From Candidatus Zixiibacteriota bacterium (lineage in GTDB: Bacteria > Zixibacteria > MSB-5A5 > GN15 > FEB-12): DNA of 64,000 bases. Positions 1 to 9,795 of the stretch are shown here, in pieces (position 1 is the first letter of the stretch; every line of letters starts with the position of its first letter). The stretch spans positions 186,001 to 250,000 of the forward strand of contig JAGNLV010000002.1 in NCBI GenBank assembly GCA_017999435.1. Reading direction: 5' to 3'. The translations under genes were made by a program, and so were the position numbers. The notes under the pieces were generated by a model, which was not told where the DNA came from, ran no database searches, and was given only the letters and a program-made list of their open reading frames with translations.

Positions 1-1
1 C

Positions 2-259
2 GACGACGTCTTCCGGACAATCGCGCACCTGTCCGACGACTCCCGCCGCTGGCCCGTAATCATGCTCGCGCCCCCGCAGTACCGGGGGATGATCGACCGC
101 ACGCTGGCCGCGCTCCGCGAACACCCGCTCTCCGCCCCCGGCGGCCTCCTCATCTGCCAGCACGACAGTTCCGAGACCGGCCGCATCGACTTTCTTGATT
201 TTTCGATTCAGCAGCGCCGCGCCTACGGCAACACCACGTTCACTGTCGTGGAGGCGTGA
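2..259 (+). CDS. rsmD: RsmD-like 16S rRNA methyltransferase, C-terminal end
   Basis: The gene is cut by the left edge; only the last 85 residues are present. They resemble the end of RsmD, which methylates N2 of G966 in 16S rRNA using S-adenosylmethionine. Visible are a catalytic-loop-like LAPPQY, a GGLLICQH strand and a closing RRAYGNTTF segment. Classical RsmD has DPPY at the loop; here the acidic residue is Ala with an extra Gln. From memory some lineages carry a PPQY variant, so I do not read this as inactivation. Another small Rossmann methyltransferase is possible because the cofactor-binding half is outside the window. Confidence 0.6.
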   Translation, partial: DDVFRTIAHLSDDSRRWPVIMLAPPQYRGMIDRTLAALREHPLSAPGGLLICQHDSSETGRIDFLDFSIQQRRAYGNTTFTVVEA

Positions 260-313
260 TCGGGAGATTGCCGCGGCGGCAATGACCCCGCGGCACAGCT
301 CGGCGAGGGCCGT

Positions 314-694
314 CTAAATTCGCGGTGTGGACGCGCGGTCGGCCCGCCGCACGTCTTTCAGATACTGCAGCAGCCGCCGGTAGGGTGCGTAGGCGCATTC
401 CCGGTCGCACGGACCGGTGTCGGCCAGATCCAAACAGTGCCGGCCGCACCGGGCTGTCCCGCTCAGCCGCTCCGACGGAATCTCCCCGACGATCTGCGCC
501 CGCAGGAGTTCGACGGGGATGGTGAAAGTGGTTCCGCAGGATGGCGCGAGGTGGTTGAAATAGTAGAAGTTGTGCCGGAGATCGTCGTCCTCCAGCAACA
601 TCCCGATCGGCAGGATGTCGCGGCGGAAGACGATGTCCTGGAGGGTGAAGGGCTCACCGCAGCAGGGGCAGACTTTGATGACCTCGCTGGCCAT
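314..694 (-). CDS. Cysteine-rich hypothetical protein, possible zinc-binding
   Basis: This 126-residue protein is not a family I recognise. An N-terminal CPCC pair is followed by an isolated APSCG and then a C-terminal cluster CGRHC...CDREC, so at least nine cysteines could hold one or two zinc ions. There is no signal peptide or membrane segment, so it is probably cytoplasmic. I chose the ATG at 694; an in-frame TTG at 709 would add five residues and neither has a strong ribosome site. It lies downstream of rplS on the same strand and may be the last gene of that operon. Confidence 0.5.
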   Translation of the reverse strand: MASEVIKVCPCCGEPFTLQDIVFRRDILPIGMLLEDDDLRHNFYYFNHLAPSCGTTFTIPVELLRAQIVGEIPSERLSGTARCGRHCLDLADTGPCDRECAYAPYRRLLQYLKDVRRADRASTPRI

Positions 695-766
695 GGCCGG
701 GAACGGCAAAGGTCGGCGGGAAGCGCCCAGAGGCCGGGCGCCTGCCGCGTCACACGGGCTGCGGCC

Positions 767-1225
767 TTACGCCGTCGGCTCGTCCGTGCTCTCGGCCGCC
801 GAACCGGAGGGCGTCTTGGGCCCGGTCGGTTCGCCGGCGGCGTCCCGCTCGGCTGCGTCCGCCGTCAGGTCGTCGGACGACTCCGTGAGTTGCTCGCGGA
901 TACGGGCCGACTTCCCGGTGAGCTCGCGCAGGTAGTAGAGCTTGGCGCGGCGGACCTTGCCGCTGCGCACTTTCTCGATTCTGGCCACGTTGGGCGAGTG
1001 GAGGGGAAAGACGCGTTCGACGCCGACGCCGCCGGAGATTTTGCGGACGGTGAACGTTTCGCCGACGCCGCCGCCGCGGCGGCCGATCACCGTTCCCTGG
1101 AACACCTGTATACGCTCCTTGTCCCCTTCTTTGATTTTCACGTGGACCCGCAGCGTATCGCCCGAGCCGAACGCGGGGACATCCTCCCGCTTCATGCTTT
1201 TTTCGAGTTGGGCAATGCGTTTCAT
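767..1225 (-). CDS. rplS: 50S ribosomal protein L19
   Basis: L19 sits at the interface of the 30S and 50S subunits. The first 115 residues match the family throughout, including [20 protein letters not shown], the [13 protein letters not shown] strand and the basic [12 protein letters not shown] segment. Normal L19 ends near residue 115; this one continues for about 37 residues in an acidic, Ser/Thr/Pro-rich tail of no known domain. It is the last core gene of the ffh-rpsP-khpA-rimM-trmD-rplS operon, 33 bases after trmD, in the order common across bacteria. An AAAGGG stretch precedes the ATG. Confidence 0.95.
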   Translation of the reverse strand: MKRIAQLEKSMKREDVPAFGSGDTLRVHVKIKEGDKERIQVFQGTVIGRRGGGVGETFTVRKISGGVGVERVFPLHSPNVARIEKVRSGKVRRAKLYYLRELTGKSARIREQLTESSDDLTADAAERDAAGEPTGPKTPSGSAAESTDEPTA

Positions 1226-1258
1226 CGTAGTATCCCTTTCAGGTTCAATATGTAATCG

Positions 1259-2062
1259 CTACATCTCGTTTTCATCGGCGGCGCCGGCGCTGTCGGCCGG
1301 CGGCGCGCCCTGTTCTCTCCGCCGCCGGGCGATCCAGGCGCGCTCCTCATCGGTCAGTTCGGCCGCCGCCAGCAGGTCGGGCCGGCGTTCGAGCGCCCGC
1401 TCAAGCGCGCGGCGGCGGCGGTAGTCCCGGATCTCGGCGTGGTTGCCCGACAACAGCGGCTCCGGCACGGCCAGGCCTTCGTACACGGCGGGCCGGGTGT
1501 AGCTCGGGGTGCCGAGCAACTGGTTCATGTAGGAGTCTTCGAGCGCCGACTCGAAGTTCCCCAGCACTTTCGGGATCAGCCGGGCGACCGCATCGACCAG
1601 CACCGCCGCGGCCGGTTCGCCGCCGGTCAGCACATAGTCGCCGATCGACACCTCGTCCACTTCGTACAACTGCAGGATCCGCTCGTCCACGCCGAGGTAG
1701 TGCCCGCAGATGATCGTGACCCGCTCGCACAGCGAGTAGCGCACGGCCGCGTCCTGGCGAAAGGTCGCACCCGCCGCCGAGGTCAGGATGATCCGCTCCC
1801 GCTCATGGGGCGGACCGTCCTGCCCGCGCCGGCGGTAACCGAGCGAGGCCAGGCACCGGTCGAGCGGCTCGACTTTCAGGAGCATGCCGCCGCCCCCGCC
1901 GAAGGGGGTGTCGTCGACAGTGCGGTGCCGGTCGGTGGCGAAGTCGCGCAGGTTGATCACCTCGATGTCAAAGAGCCGCCGCTCGCGCGCTTTTCCCAGA
2001 AGCGACTGCCCGAGGGCCAGGCGGAAGTAGTCCGGGAAGAGCGTGATCAGTTCAAATTTCAT
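1259..2062 (-). CDS. trmD: tRNA (guanine37-N1)-methyltransferase TrmD
   Basis: TrmD methylates N1 of G37 next to the anticodon and prevents frameshifting. The 267-residue protein has the N-terminal SPOUT signature (ITLFPDYF, FGGGGGMLLKVEPL), the knot region CGHYLGVDER, EVSIGDYVLTGGEPAA and a C-terminal YTRPAVYEG segment. The usual IPGVLG of the knot reads IPKVLG here, a mild departure. The ATG lies inside the last codons of rimM, an 11-base overlap consistent with translational coupling. The C-terminal 25 residues are a variable Ala/Asp/Glu-rich tail. Confidence 0.95.
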   Translation of the reverse strand: MKFELITLFPDYFRLALGQSLLGKARERRLFDIEVINLRDFATDRHRTVDDTPFGGGGGMLLKVEPLDRCLASLGYRRRGQDGPPHERERIILTSAAGATFRQDAAVRYSLCERVTIICGHYLGVDERILQLYEVDEVSIGDYVLTGGEPAAAVLVDAVARLIPKVLGNFESALEDSYMNQLLGTPSYTRPAVYEGLAVPEPLLSGNHAEIRDYRRRRALERALERRPDLLAAAELTDEERAWIARRRREQGAPPADSAGAADENEM

Positions 2063-2594
2063 TGCCGGTGTCGCGCGGCGCCGCGCCGGCCGCGTCGAAC
2101 AGGCCGGCGGGGTCGATCACGATCCGCTTGCCGGCCGTGTCAATATCCTTTACGAACGGCCGCGCCGCCGGCAGGCATTTGCGGCCGCCCTCCGGAGTCC
2201 GGATCACGTACACGTCGTTGGCCGGGTACGACTCCACGTCCACCAGCTCGCCGATGAGCACCGCGGCCTCGTCGTACACCGCGCAGCCGACCAACTCGAA
2301 GATGTAGTGGCTGCCCGCCGGCAGCTCGCACACCCGGTCGCGGGCGACCGCCAGTTCCCGGTTGGTCAGCCGGCGCGCCTCCTCGGGCGAGGAGATCCCC
2401 GCGAAGCGGAGGACGGGCCGGCCGCCGATGAGGAGGGCGTGGGCGATGGCGAGGCGTTCCCACTGGTCGCGGTTCCGGACGAAAATCTCTTTCAGGCCGA
2501 GAAACCGCTCGGGAAAATCGGTGTCGGGGGTCACCCAGACATCGCCGCCGACGCCGCGGGTGCGGCCCAGCCAGCCAACGCGCACGTACTCCAC
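2052..2594 (-). CDS. rimM: Ribosome maturation factor RimM
   Basis: RimM assists 30S assembly and binds S19. The protein is 180 residues, typical of the family. It opens with the RimM barrel signature VRVGWLGRTRGVGGDVWV, contains the acceptor motif SPEEARRLTNREL, and has a second PRC-barrel half with IGELVDVESYPANDVYVI and PFVKDIDTAGKRIVID. The gene overlaps trmD by 11 bases and lies 12 bases after khpA, so the three are certainly one transcription unit. Confidence 0.9.
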   Translation of the reverse strand: MEYVRVGWLGRTRGVGGDVWVTPDTDFPERFLGLKEIFVRNRDQWERLAIAHALLIGGRPVLRFAGISSPEEARRLTNRELAVARDRVCELPAGSHYIFELVGCAVYDEAAVLIGELVDVESYPANDVYVIRTPEGGRKCLPAARPFVKDIDTAGKRIVIDPAGLFDAAGAAPRDTGNEI

Positions 2595-2606
2595 TGCGGA
2601 CTCCGG

Positions 2607-2837
2607 CTACTCGAGGATTTCCAGCACCGCCCGTTTGCCCCGCCGCGCGGCGGCGGCCGCCAGGAGCGTGCGAATCGCCTTGGCCGTCTGCCCGGCCTTG
2701 CCGATCACTTTCCCCAGATCCGCCTGGGCCACCCGAAGTTCGTAGACCGTGGTGCGGCTTCCCTGGACCTCGCTGACTTCCACGTCATCCGGATTGTCCA
2801 CCACCGACTTGACGATGTACTCGACGAATTCCTTCAT
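2607..2837 (-). CDS. khpA: KH-domain RNA-binding protein KhpA
   Basis: This 76-residue protein is a single KH domain with the [18 protein letters not shown] helix-turn-helix that contacts RNA. It matches the YlqC/KhpA family, which sits between rpsP and rimM in many bacteria and works with KhpB in RNA metabolism and cell-size control. The start ATG follows a GGAAGG ribosome site. Length and context both agree with the family. Confidence 0.9.
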   Translation of the reverse strand: MKEFVEYIVKSVVDNPDDVEVSEVQGSRTTVYELRVAQADLGKVIGKAGQTAKAIRTLLAAAAARRGKRAVLEILE

Positions 2838-2930
2838 GGCTGGGTCCTTCCTTTTTCCGTCTCCGAAATCGCAGTTCGCGTAAGCGGTTCAGGCTAAGTT
2901 CCGTTGGCTGGTCCGCGCCGGACGGTCGCG

Positions 2931-3341
2931 CTATTCGGTTTTCTCTCCCGCGGGCGGAGCGGCCTCGGCTTTGGGCGCGTCGGCCGCCGCCGCGACGGTC
3001 GCCTTCTTCATCCGCCGAGTGCGCTTGCGGCGCTCGGTGATGGTCGGGCGGATCTGGATCGCGCTGACGTCCTGGCCGGCTTTCGCCCTGGCGTACTTCT
3101 CCATCATCCCCGTCTGGGTCAACAACGAGCGCACCGTATCCGAGGGAACGGCGCCGTCGTCCAGCCACTTGGTGACCCGGTCCTCGAGCAGACTCACCGC
3201 GGCCGGCTTCTTGATCGGGTTGTAGGTGCCGAGCACTTCCAGAAAGCGCCCGCCGCGCGCCCGGCGGGAATCCGCCGCGACGATCCGATAGAAGGGCTGT
3301 TTCTTCTTGCCCATCCGAAGCAGTCTAATGTGAACGGCCAA
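2931..3341 (-). CDS. rpsP: 30S ribosomal protein S16
   Basis: S16 is an early-binding protein of the 30S body. Residues 1-85 follow the family closely: [38 protein letters not shown], and a [19 protein letters not shown] helix. The protein is 136 residues against a usual 80-90; the extra C-terminal part is first basic ([10 protein letters not shown]) and then Ala/Pro/Glu-rich. rplS in the same operon also has an added tail. It follows ffh by 24 bases. Confidence 0.95.
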   Translation of the reverse strand: MAVHIRLLRMGKKKQPFYRIVAADSRRARGGRFLEVLGTYNPIKKPAAVSLLEDRVTKWLDDGAVPSDTVRSLLTQTGMMEKYARAKAGQDVSAIQIRPTITERRKRTRRMKKATVAAAADAPKAEAAPPAGEKTE

Positions 3342-3365
3342 AAATCCTTCCTCCTTCTCACGGCC

Positions 3366-4691
3366 TTATCCGAAAGGAAGCATCCCCTTCGGGATCCCTT
3401 TCAGATTTCCTTTATTCATATTGTGAAACATCTTCTGCATCGCCGTAAACTGCTTGAGCAGCTGGTTGATCGTCTGCACCGAATTCCCCGAGCCGGCGGC
3501 GATCCGCTTCTTGCGCGACCCGTCGATCATCCCCGGGTTGCGCCGCTCCTCGATCGTCATCGACTTGATGATCGCCGCCATCCGCTCCATCTCCTTCGGC
3601 TCAACCGACACCCCCTTGAGCGCTTTTCCCACCCCGGGGATCATCTGCAGGAGCGAGTCGAGCGGCCCCATCTTCTTGATCTGCTCCATCTGCTCGAGGA
3701 AATCCTCGAAATCGAATTTGGCCCGGAGCAGCTTCTGCTGCATCTTCTCGGCCTGCGCCTGGTCGATGTGCTCCTGCGCCCGTTCGACGAGGGTGACGAT
3801 GTCGCCCATGCCGAGGATGCGGGAGGCGAGCCGGTCGGGATGGAAGGGCTCGAGGTCGCCGAGTTTTTCGCCGACCGAGGCGAGCTTGATGGGCGTGCCG
3901 GTCACCTCGCGGATCGACAGGGCCGCCCCGCCCCGCGCATCGCCGTCGAGCTTCGACAGCACCACCCCGGTGATCGCCAGCCGGTCGTGGAACTCGCGGG
4001 CGACATTGACCGCGTCCTGCCCCGTCATCGCGTCGGCCACAAGGAGAATCTCGTGCGGGCGCACCTGCTCCTTGATCTGCTGCAGCTCGACCATCATCTC
4101 CTCGTCGACGTGCAGACGGCCGGCGGTGTCGAGGATGACGAGGTCGATAAAACTGCGCTCGGCATGGCGGAGCGCCTCGCGGCAGATTTCCGGCGGCGCC
4201 GCGCCATCGAGCGAAAAGTGCGGCACCTGAATCGACTCGGCCAGCACGCGCAGCTGCTTGACCGCGGCCGGGCGGTAGATGTCGGCCGCCACCACGAGCG
4301 GCTTCTTGTTCTTCCGCTTCGCCCAGAGAGCGATCTTCCCGCAGAGCGTCGTCTTTCCCGAGCCCTGGAGCCCGCACACCATGAAGATCGTGGGCGCGCG
4401 GTCGAGCGGCGCGAGCGGTTCCGCCTTGCCGCCGAGCAGGAGGACCAGCTCGTCGTGGACGATCTTGATCACCTGCTGGCCCGGTTCGATCGACCGGAGA
4501 ACTTCCTCGCCGACCGCCTTGGCCTCGACGGCGGCGACAAAGCGCTTGGCGACCTTGTAGTTGACGTCCGCCTCGAGCAGCGCCTGGCGCACCTCGCGCA
4601 TGGCGTCGCGAATGTTCTTCTCCGACAACCGGCCGGCGCCGCGAAGTTTCTTGAAGACGTCTTCGAGCTTGTCGCTTAACGCGCTAAACAT
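3366..4691 (-). CDS. ffh: Signal recognition particle protein Ffh (SRP54)
   Basis: Ffh binds signal sequences and 4.5S RNA and delivers nascent chains to FtsY. The 441-residue protein has the helical N domain (1-90), the GTPase G domain with GLQGSGKT at 107-114, DTAGRLHVDEEM and SKLDGDARGGAALS, and the methionine-rich M domain (about 300-435) with RIAAGSG for RNA contact. It heads the leftward operon with rpsP, khpA, rimM, trmD and rplS. No 4.5S RNA gene was found in the window. Confidence 0.97.
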   Translation of the reverse strand: MFSALSDKLEDVFKKLRGAGRLSEKNIRDAMREVRQALLEADVNYKVAKRFVAAVEAKAVGEEVLRSIEPGQQVIKIVHDELVLLLGGKAEPLAPLDRAPTIFMVCGLQGSGKTTLCGKIALWAKRKNKKPLVVAADIYRPAAVKQLRVLAESIQVPHFSLDGAAPPEICREALRHAERSFIDLVILDTAGRLHVDEEMMVELQQIKEQVRPHEILLVADAMTGQDAVNVAREFHDRLAITGVVLSKLDGDARGGAALSIREVTGTPIKLASVGEKLGDLEPFHPDRLASRILGMGDIVTLVERAQEHIDQAQAEKMQQKLLRAKFDFEDFLEQMEQIKKMGPLDSLLQMIPGVGKALKGVSVEPKEMERMAAIIKSMTIEERRNPGMIDGSRKKRIAAGSGNSVQTINQLLKQFTAMQKMFHNMNKGNLKGIPKGMLPFG

Positions 4692-4858
4692 ACTACCGAA
4701 ACATCAAAACGCCCGCTCCGCACGCGAGCTGCACCAGAGTCTCCATGCCGTCTTCCTCCAACCGTCGACAACAACGCCGCGGCCGGGCGGAAAAAGACAC
4801 ACCACTTCGGTCCGACCGACTGGTCCACATTCAACCGCCGGTCGGCGCAAAGCTCAAC

Positions 4859-4886
4859 AATATAACCAAAACCGTTTGTACCGCAA
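4859..4886 (-). promoter_or_regulatory. Weak candidate promoter for the ffh operon
   Basis: On the minus strand TTGCGG (4886-4881) and TATATT (4864-4859) are 16 bp apart, about 170 bases before ffh. The -10 matches five of six consensus bases, the -35 only three. The rest of the gene-free stretch 4692-5008 holds nothing I can name apart from a short palindrome at 4966-4979 that lacks a loop and a U-tract. Confidence 0.3.
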
Positions 4887-5008
4887 GAAGTTTATACGAA
4901 TGGCGGCTTCGGGGAGGCTCTCCTGCTGCACCCGTAACTATCGCTGCACCAAGAGGATTTAGGTTCCGTAAGTTTACGGCGGCGGGCCGGGGCCCCGTCG
5001 CCCGATCC

Positions 5009-5869
5009 CTACCCGACCAGGTGCTGCGCCAACCACGCTTTCCGATGGCGATCCACCTCCCGATAGGAGCCGTCCTTGAGCGCCACATGCCCTCCGCCGG
5101 GGATCACCACCAGCCGGTGCGGCTTGCCGAACCGCGCCAGTTCGGCGGCCAGCGCCTCCGACTGCGACAGCGGCACGCGCGTGTCCGCGCTGCCGTGAAG
5201 CATGAGCAGCGGCACGTGGTCGGGAAACCGGTCCGCAAAATACACCGCCGACCGCCGCCCCAGTTCGCGCTCTTTCTCGGCCGGGGAGAGGTCACCGAAC
5301 AGCTCGTCCAGCCACGAGCGCATCTGCCCCCGGAGTTCGGCCAGCGCAAAGAGATCCGCCAGTCCGGCGTGCACGATCGCGCAGCGAAAGCGGGATTCGC
5401 GCGCGAGCGCCCGATAGGTCGTCATCCCGCCGCGGCTCGCACCTTCGATAGCGATCCGGCGCGGGTCGCAGAAGGGGAGCGTCTCGGCCAGCGGAATCAG
5501 ATTGAGCGCGTCGTCGACATCCTTATCCCCCCAGCTCTCGGTCCCCTCCGAACCGGCGTTCCCCCGGTACTGCGTCGCCAGCACGACATACCCCCACTGG
5601 GCGGTCGAGCCGAGGATGAGCATGGCGCGAAAATCATCGAGCGCCCCGTGCTCCCGGTAGCCGCCGCGGTTCCAGATCACGACCGGGTACCGCCCCTCCG
5701 CCGCCGGCCGCGCGAGGTAGCCGCTGACTTTCAGACTGTCGGAGAGATAGGTGATTCGTTCGAGCGCGACCGCGGGGAGCAACGCGGGGGAATACAGTTT
5801 CGCGACCATCGCCTGCATCGGGCGAGTCAGCGACACCGGGGCGGAGGAGATGAGAAGCCTATCGGGCAT
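5009..5869 (-). CDS. Alpha/beta hydrolase, S9 prolyl-oligopeptidase type
   Basis: The 286-residue protein has the alpha/beta-hydrolase layout of S9 peptidases. An oxyanion-region WNRGGYREHG is followed by YRGNAGSEG, the nucleophile elbow GASRGG (Ser), the acid loop LHGSADTRVP (Asp) and the catalytic His in PGGGHVALK. It lacks the beta-propeller of true oligopeptidases and has no signal peptide, so it is probably a cytoplasmic esterase or aminopeptidase-like hydrolase of unknown substrate. It lies 58 bases after the PASTA gene on the same strand. Confidence 0.8.
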   Translation of the reverse strand: MPDRLLISSAPVSLTRPMQAMVAKLYSPALLPAVALERITYLSDSLKVSGYLARPAAEGRYPVVIWNRGGYREHGALDDFRAMLILGSTAQWGYVVLATQYRGNAGSEGTESWGDKDVDDALNLIPLAETLPFCDPRRIAIEGASRGGMTTYRALARESRFRCAIVHAGLADLFALAELRGQMRSWLDELFGDLSPAEKERELGRRSAVYFADRFPDHVPLLMLHGSADTRVPLSQSEALAAELARFGKPHRLVVIPGGGHVALKDGSYREVDRHRKAWLAQHLVG

Positions 5870-5927
5870 CGCGGGTGCCGTGAGAATCGTGAGATCTGCG
5901 GTCGAGATGGCGGCGGGTCCCCGCCCC

Positions 5928-6737
5928 TCAGTCCGTCTTGCTCACCACCAAATCGATCTCGGTGTGAATGTCCAGTTCCGCCCCCGGCGGGTCCGATTGC
6001 TCCAGCACGGTCTCCGGAAGATAGGCGTCGTCCTTCTTGTACGTGACCACCCCGACCCGGAGGTTCTTGTCCTCGATCCGCTTCTGTGCCTCGGCGAGCG
6101 TCAGCCCGACCACGTGCGGCACATAGGTGAAACTGGAGGCCCGCCCCCGGTTGACCATCAGGTTCACGGGCGCGCCGAGCGGGATTTCGGTCCCGGCCGC
6201 CGGGTACGAAAACACGACGACGCGCTCCGGCAGGGTGTCGGAGAAGGCCCAGGCGATTTCGCCCAGCTTCAGCCCCGCCGTCTCCAGATCCAGCATCGCC
6301 TGCCGCACCGACTCGCCCGCGAGCGACGGGATGGTGATCATCTTCTGGCCGGCCGAGACGACAAACTTGATCCGCCGGCCGTCCTTGACCTTGGTCGCGG
6401 CCCGCGGGAACTGGTTGATGATCACCCCCTTGGGGGTCCCCGGCGCAAACTCGTAGGAGGCCACCTCGCCGCTGAGACCGAGGTTGTCCAGCGTGACCGA
6501 GGCCTCGATCATGGTCTGCCCCTCGAAATTGGGCAGCGTGAATTCCTCGCCGTGGCGGGTCACCTGCATCATCACGATATTGTCCATGATGAAATAGAGC
6601 ACCAGGAGGATGGCCAGCGGGAGACCCGCCCAGAGAGCGATCTTCCGCCGGCGGGTGCCGTACGGGAGATACCGGCTCAGCCAGGTCTCGGCCCGGCCTT
6701 CTCCCTTCTCCAGTCGGGTGGCGCGAATCTGCGGCAT
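5928..6737 (-). CDS. Membrane-anchored protein with three PASTA domains
   Basis: The 269-residue protein has a basic cytoplasmic N-terminus, one membrane helix (about residues 33-51) and three PASTA repeats outside, each with a VPxLxGxxxxxAxxxL-like core (for example IPSLAGESVRQAMLDLE and VPHVVGLTLAEAQKRIE). PASTA domains bind peptidoglycan fragments in kinases and penicillin-binding proteins. No kinase or transpeptidase domain is attached, so a stand-alone cell-wall sensor or scaffold is the best guess. The ettA gene lies upstream. Confidence 0.85.
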   Translation of the reverse strand: MPQIRATRLEKGEGRAETWLSRYLPYGTRRRKIALWAGLPLAILLVLYFIMDNIVMMQVTRHGEEFTLPNFEGQTMIEASVTLDNLGLSGEVASYEFAPGTPKGVIINQFPRAATKVKDGRRIKFVVSAGQKMITIPSLAGESVRQAMLDLETAGLKLGEIAWAFSDTLPERVVVFSYPAAGTEIPLGAPVNLMVNRGRASSFTYVPHVVGLTLAEAQKRIEDKNLRVGVVTYKKDDAYLPETVLEQSDPPGAELDIHTEIDLVVSKTD

Positions 6738-6827
6738 ACTCTTTTTCCGATTCCTTATACTCCGGCAGGGTGGGGAATTCTCATGCCGGGCGCAAGGTTA
6801 AAACGCCGCCCGCACCGCGGCCCGCAC

Positions 6828-8507
<1,680 letters not shown>

Positions 8508-8547
8508 ACGATTCTTCTCCGTTCCCATCGACAGTGTGGCAAGTGCC

Positions 8548-8576
8548 ATGGTAACACACCGTTGCAGGCGGCGCAA
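8548..8576 (-). promoter_or_regulatory. Candidate ettA promoter
   Basis: On the minus strand TTGCGC (8576-8571) and TACCAT (8553-8548) are 17 bp apart, about 40 bases before the ettA ATG. The match is moderate (three and four of six). Confidence 0.3.
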
Positions 8577-8680
8577 GAGCCTAAACGGGCGGGCGAGAGG
8601 GTTGTTGACTCCCCGCAGCAAATCCGGCACATGGCGGCGGAGATCCCAACAGACAGCCCTCTTTCGGCAGGAGCAGCAAG

Positions 8681-9795
8681 ATGTCATTCGTCAGCAGAAC
8701 CGTTGCGCTCGGAGCCTTCGCCCTCCTCTGGCGCGCTCTGACCCAGCCTCTCTACGATGCCGGCATCGGGGTGTTCCCGTGCCGGGGAAACCACGACGGG
8801 CCAGCCTTGCTCCCTCGCACACTGTGTTCCCCGGTCCCTATGCGCTGCCCGCCAACGGACCGGAGAACGAGGTGAATCTCACCTTCGCCTTCACCCAACG
8901 CAATGCCCTGGTCATCGGCCTGGACCAGGTGCTCATTCGGAACCGGATCAACCTGCCCTGGCTGCAGGCGCAGTTGGACACAACCGCGGCGGAGCACATC
9001 TTCGTGTTCGGTCACATGCCTGCCTTCAAGGTTGATCACGACGATTGCCTGGATGACTACCCAGGCGAGCGCGATACGTTCTGGAACAGCCTGGCGGCCG
9101 CCGGGGCGCGCGTCTATTTCTGCGGCCACGACCACTTCTACGATCACGCCCGTCTGGCCGACAGCGACTCCGATTCCGCCGACGACCTTCACCAGTATGT
9201 AGTCGGCACCGCCGGAGCGCCGCTCTACGCCGGCGGGGCGTACGACGGCGCCAACGGGATCTGGACTCCGATGCTCGTGCACCACGAGAAGGAGTATGGC
9301 TACGTGCTGGTGGAGCTCGACGGTCCGACGGCGATGCTGACGTGGAAACACCGGACCGCCCCCGGCGTCTACGAGGACGGCGGCGACCGGTGGCCGTACT
9401 CGGTGCCGACGGCCGGATGCTGCGGGGGCGACGAGCGGCGCGGCGATATCGACGGTCGGTGTTTGCCGGAGTGCATCACCGTCAACGACCTCGCCCAATT
9501 CATCGCGTACATGTTCGCCGGCGGCCGGCCGCCGGCGTGCGCGGCCGAGGCCGACATCGATGCTTCCGGCGGCCTCGACGTGGCCGATCTCACCGCCCTC
9601 CTTGGTTTCGTATACCGCGGCGGCGCGCCGCGGCAGCCCTGCCGCCAGGCGCGCCCCGGCTGCCGCGCCCGGCGTCGACCAAGGCAAAGCCGCGCCCGGA
9701 TCACCGGACGCGGCTTTTTGCCCCAAGGCGTCAATTCTATCCCACCGGGGGATCAGAAACCGCAGGTCGGCGGCGGACCGCCGCGGAAGAGGTAG
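8681..9795 (+). pseudogene. Broken exported metallophosphoesterase with dockerin-like end
   Basis: A good ribosome site (AGGAG) precedes the ATG at 8681, which opens a signal-peptide-like start (VALGAFALLW). The sequence then passes straight into PLYDAGIGVFPCRGNHD, the middle of a calcineurin-like phosphoesterase, so the first metal motifs (DxH and GD) are missing, apparently by an in-frame deletion. After GNHD (ends 8797) homology moves to another frame from about 8818 (HTVFPGPYALP), which one missing base would explain. The rest keeps GHMPAF, CGHDHFYDH and a dockerin-like pair (ITVNDLAQFIAYMFAGG, LDVADLTALLGFVYRGG). Recognisable sequence ends near 9642; the frame then runs through the terminator to 9795, so the original stop is also lost. 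Confidence 0.7.
9686..9719 (+). terminator. Rho-independent terminator
   Basis: AAAGCCGCG (9686-9694) pairs with CGCGGCTTT (9709-9717), and an inner CCGG/CCGG can extend the stem. Five Ts follow on the plus strand. It would end the phosphoesterase transcript and may also serve the converging gene at 9753 weakly. Confidence 0.75.

Noticed and set aside
62-259. Ala in place of Asp in the RsmD catalytic loop as evidence of a dead enzyme
   Set aside because: Only the C-terminal third is visible and, from memory, PPQY-type loops occur in functional-looking homologues of other lineages.
4966-4979. Palindrome CCGTAAGTTTACGG after the S9 hydrolase gene, considered as terminator
   Set aside because: The stem has no room for a loop and no U-tract follows on the minus strand.
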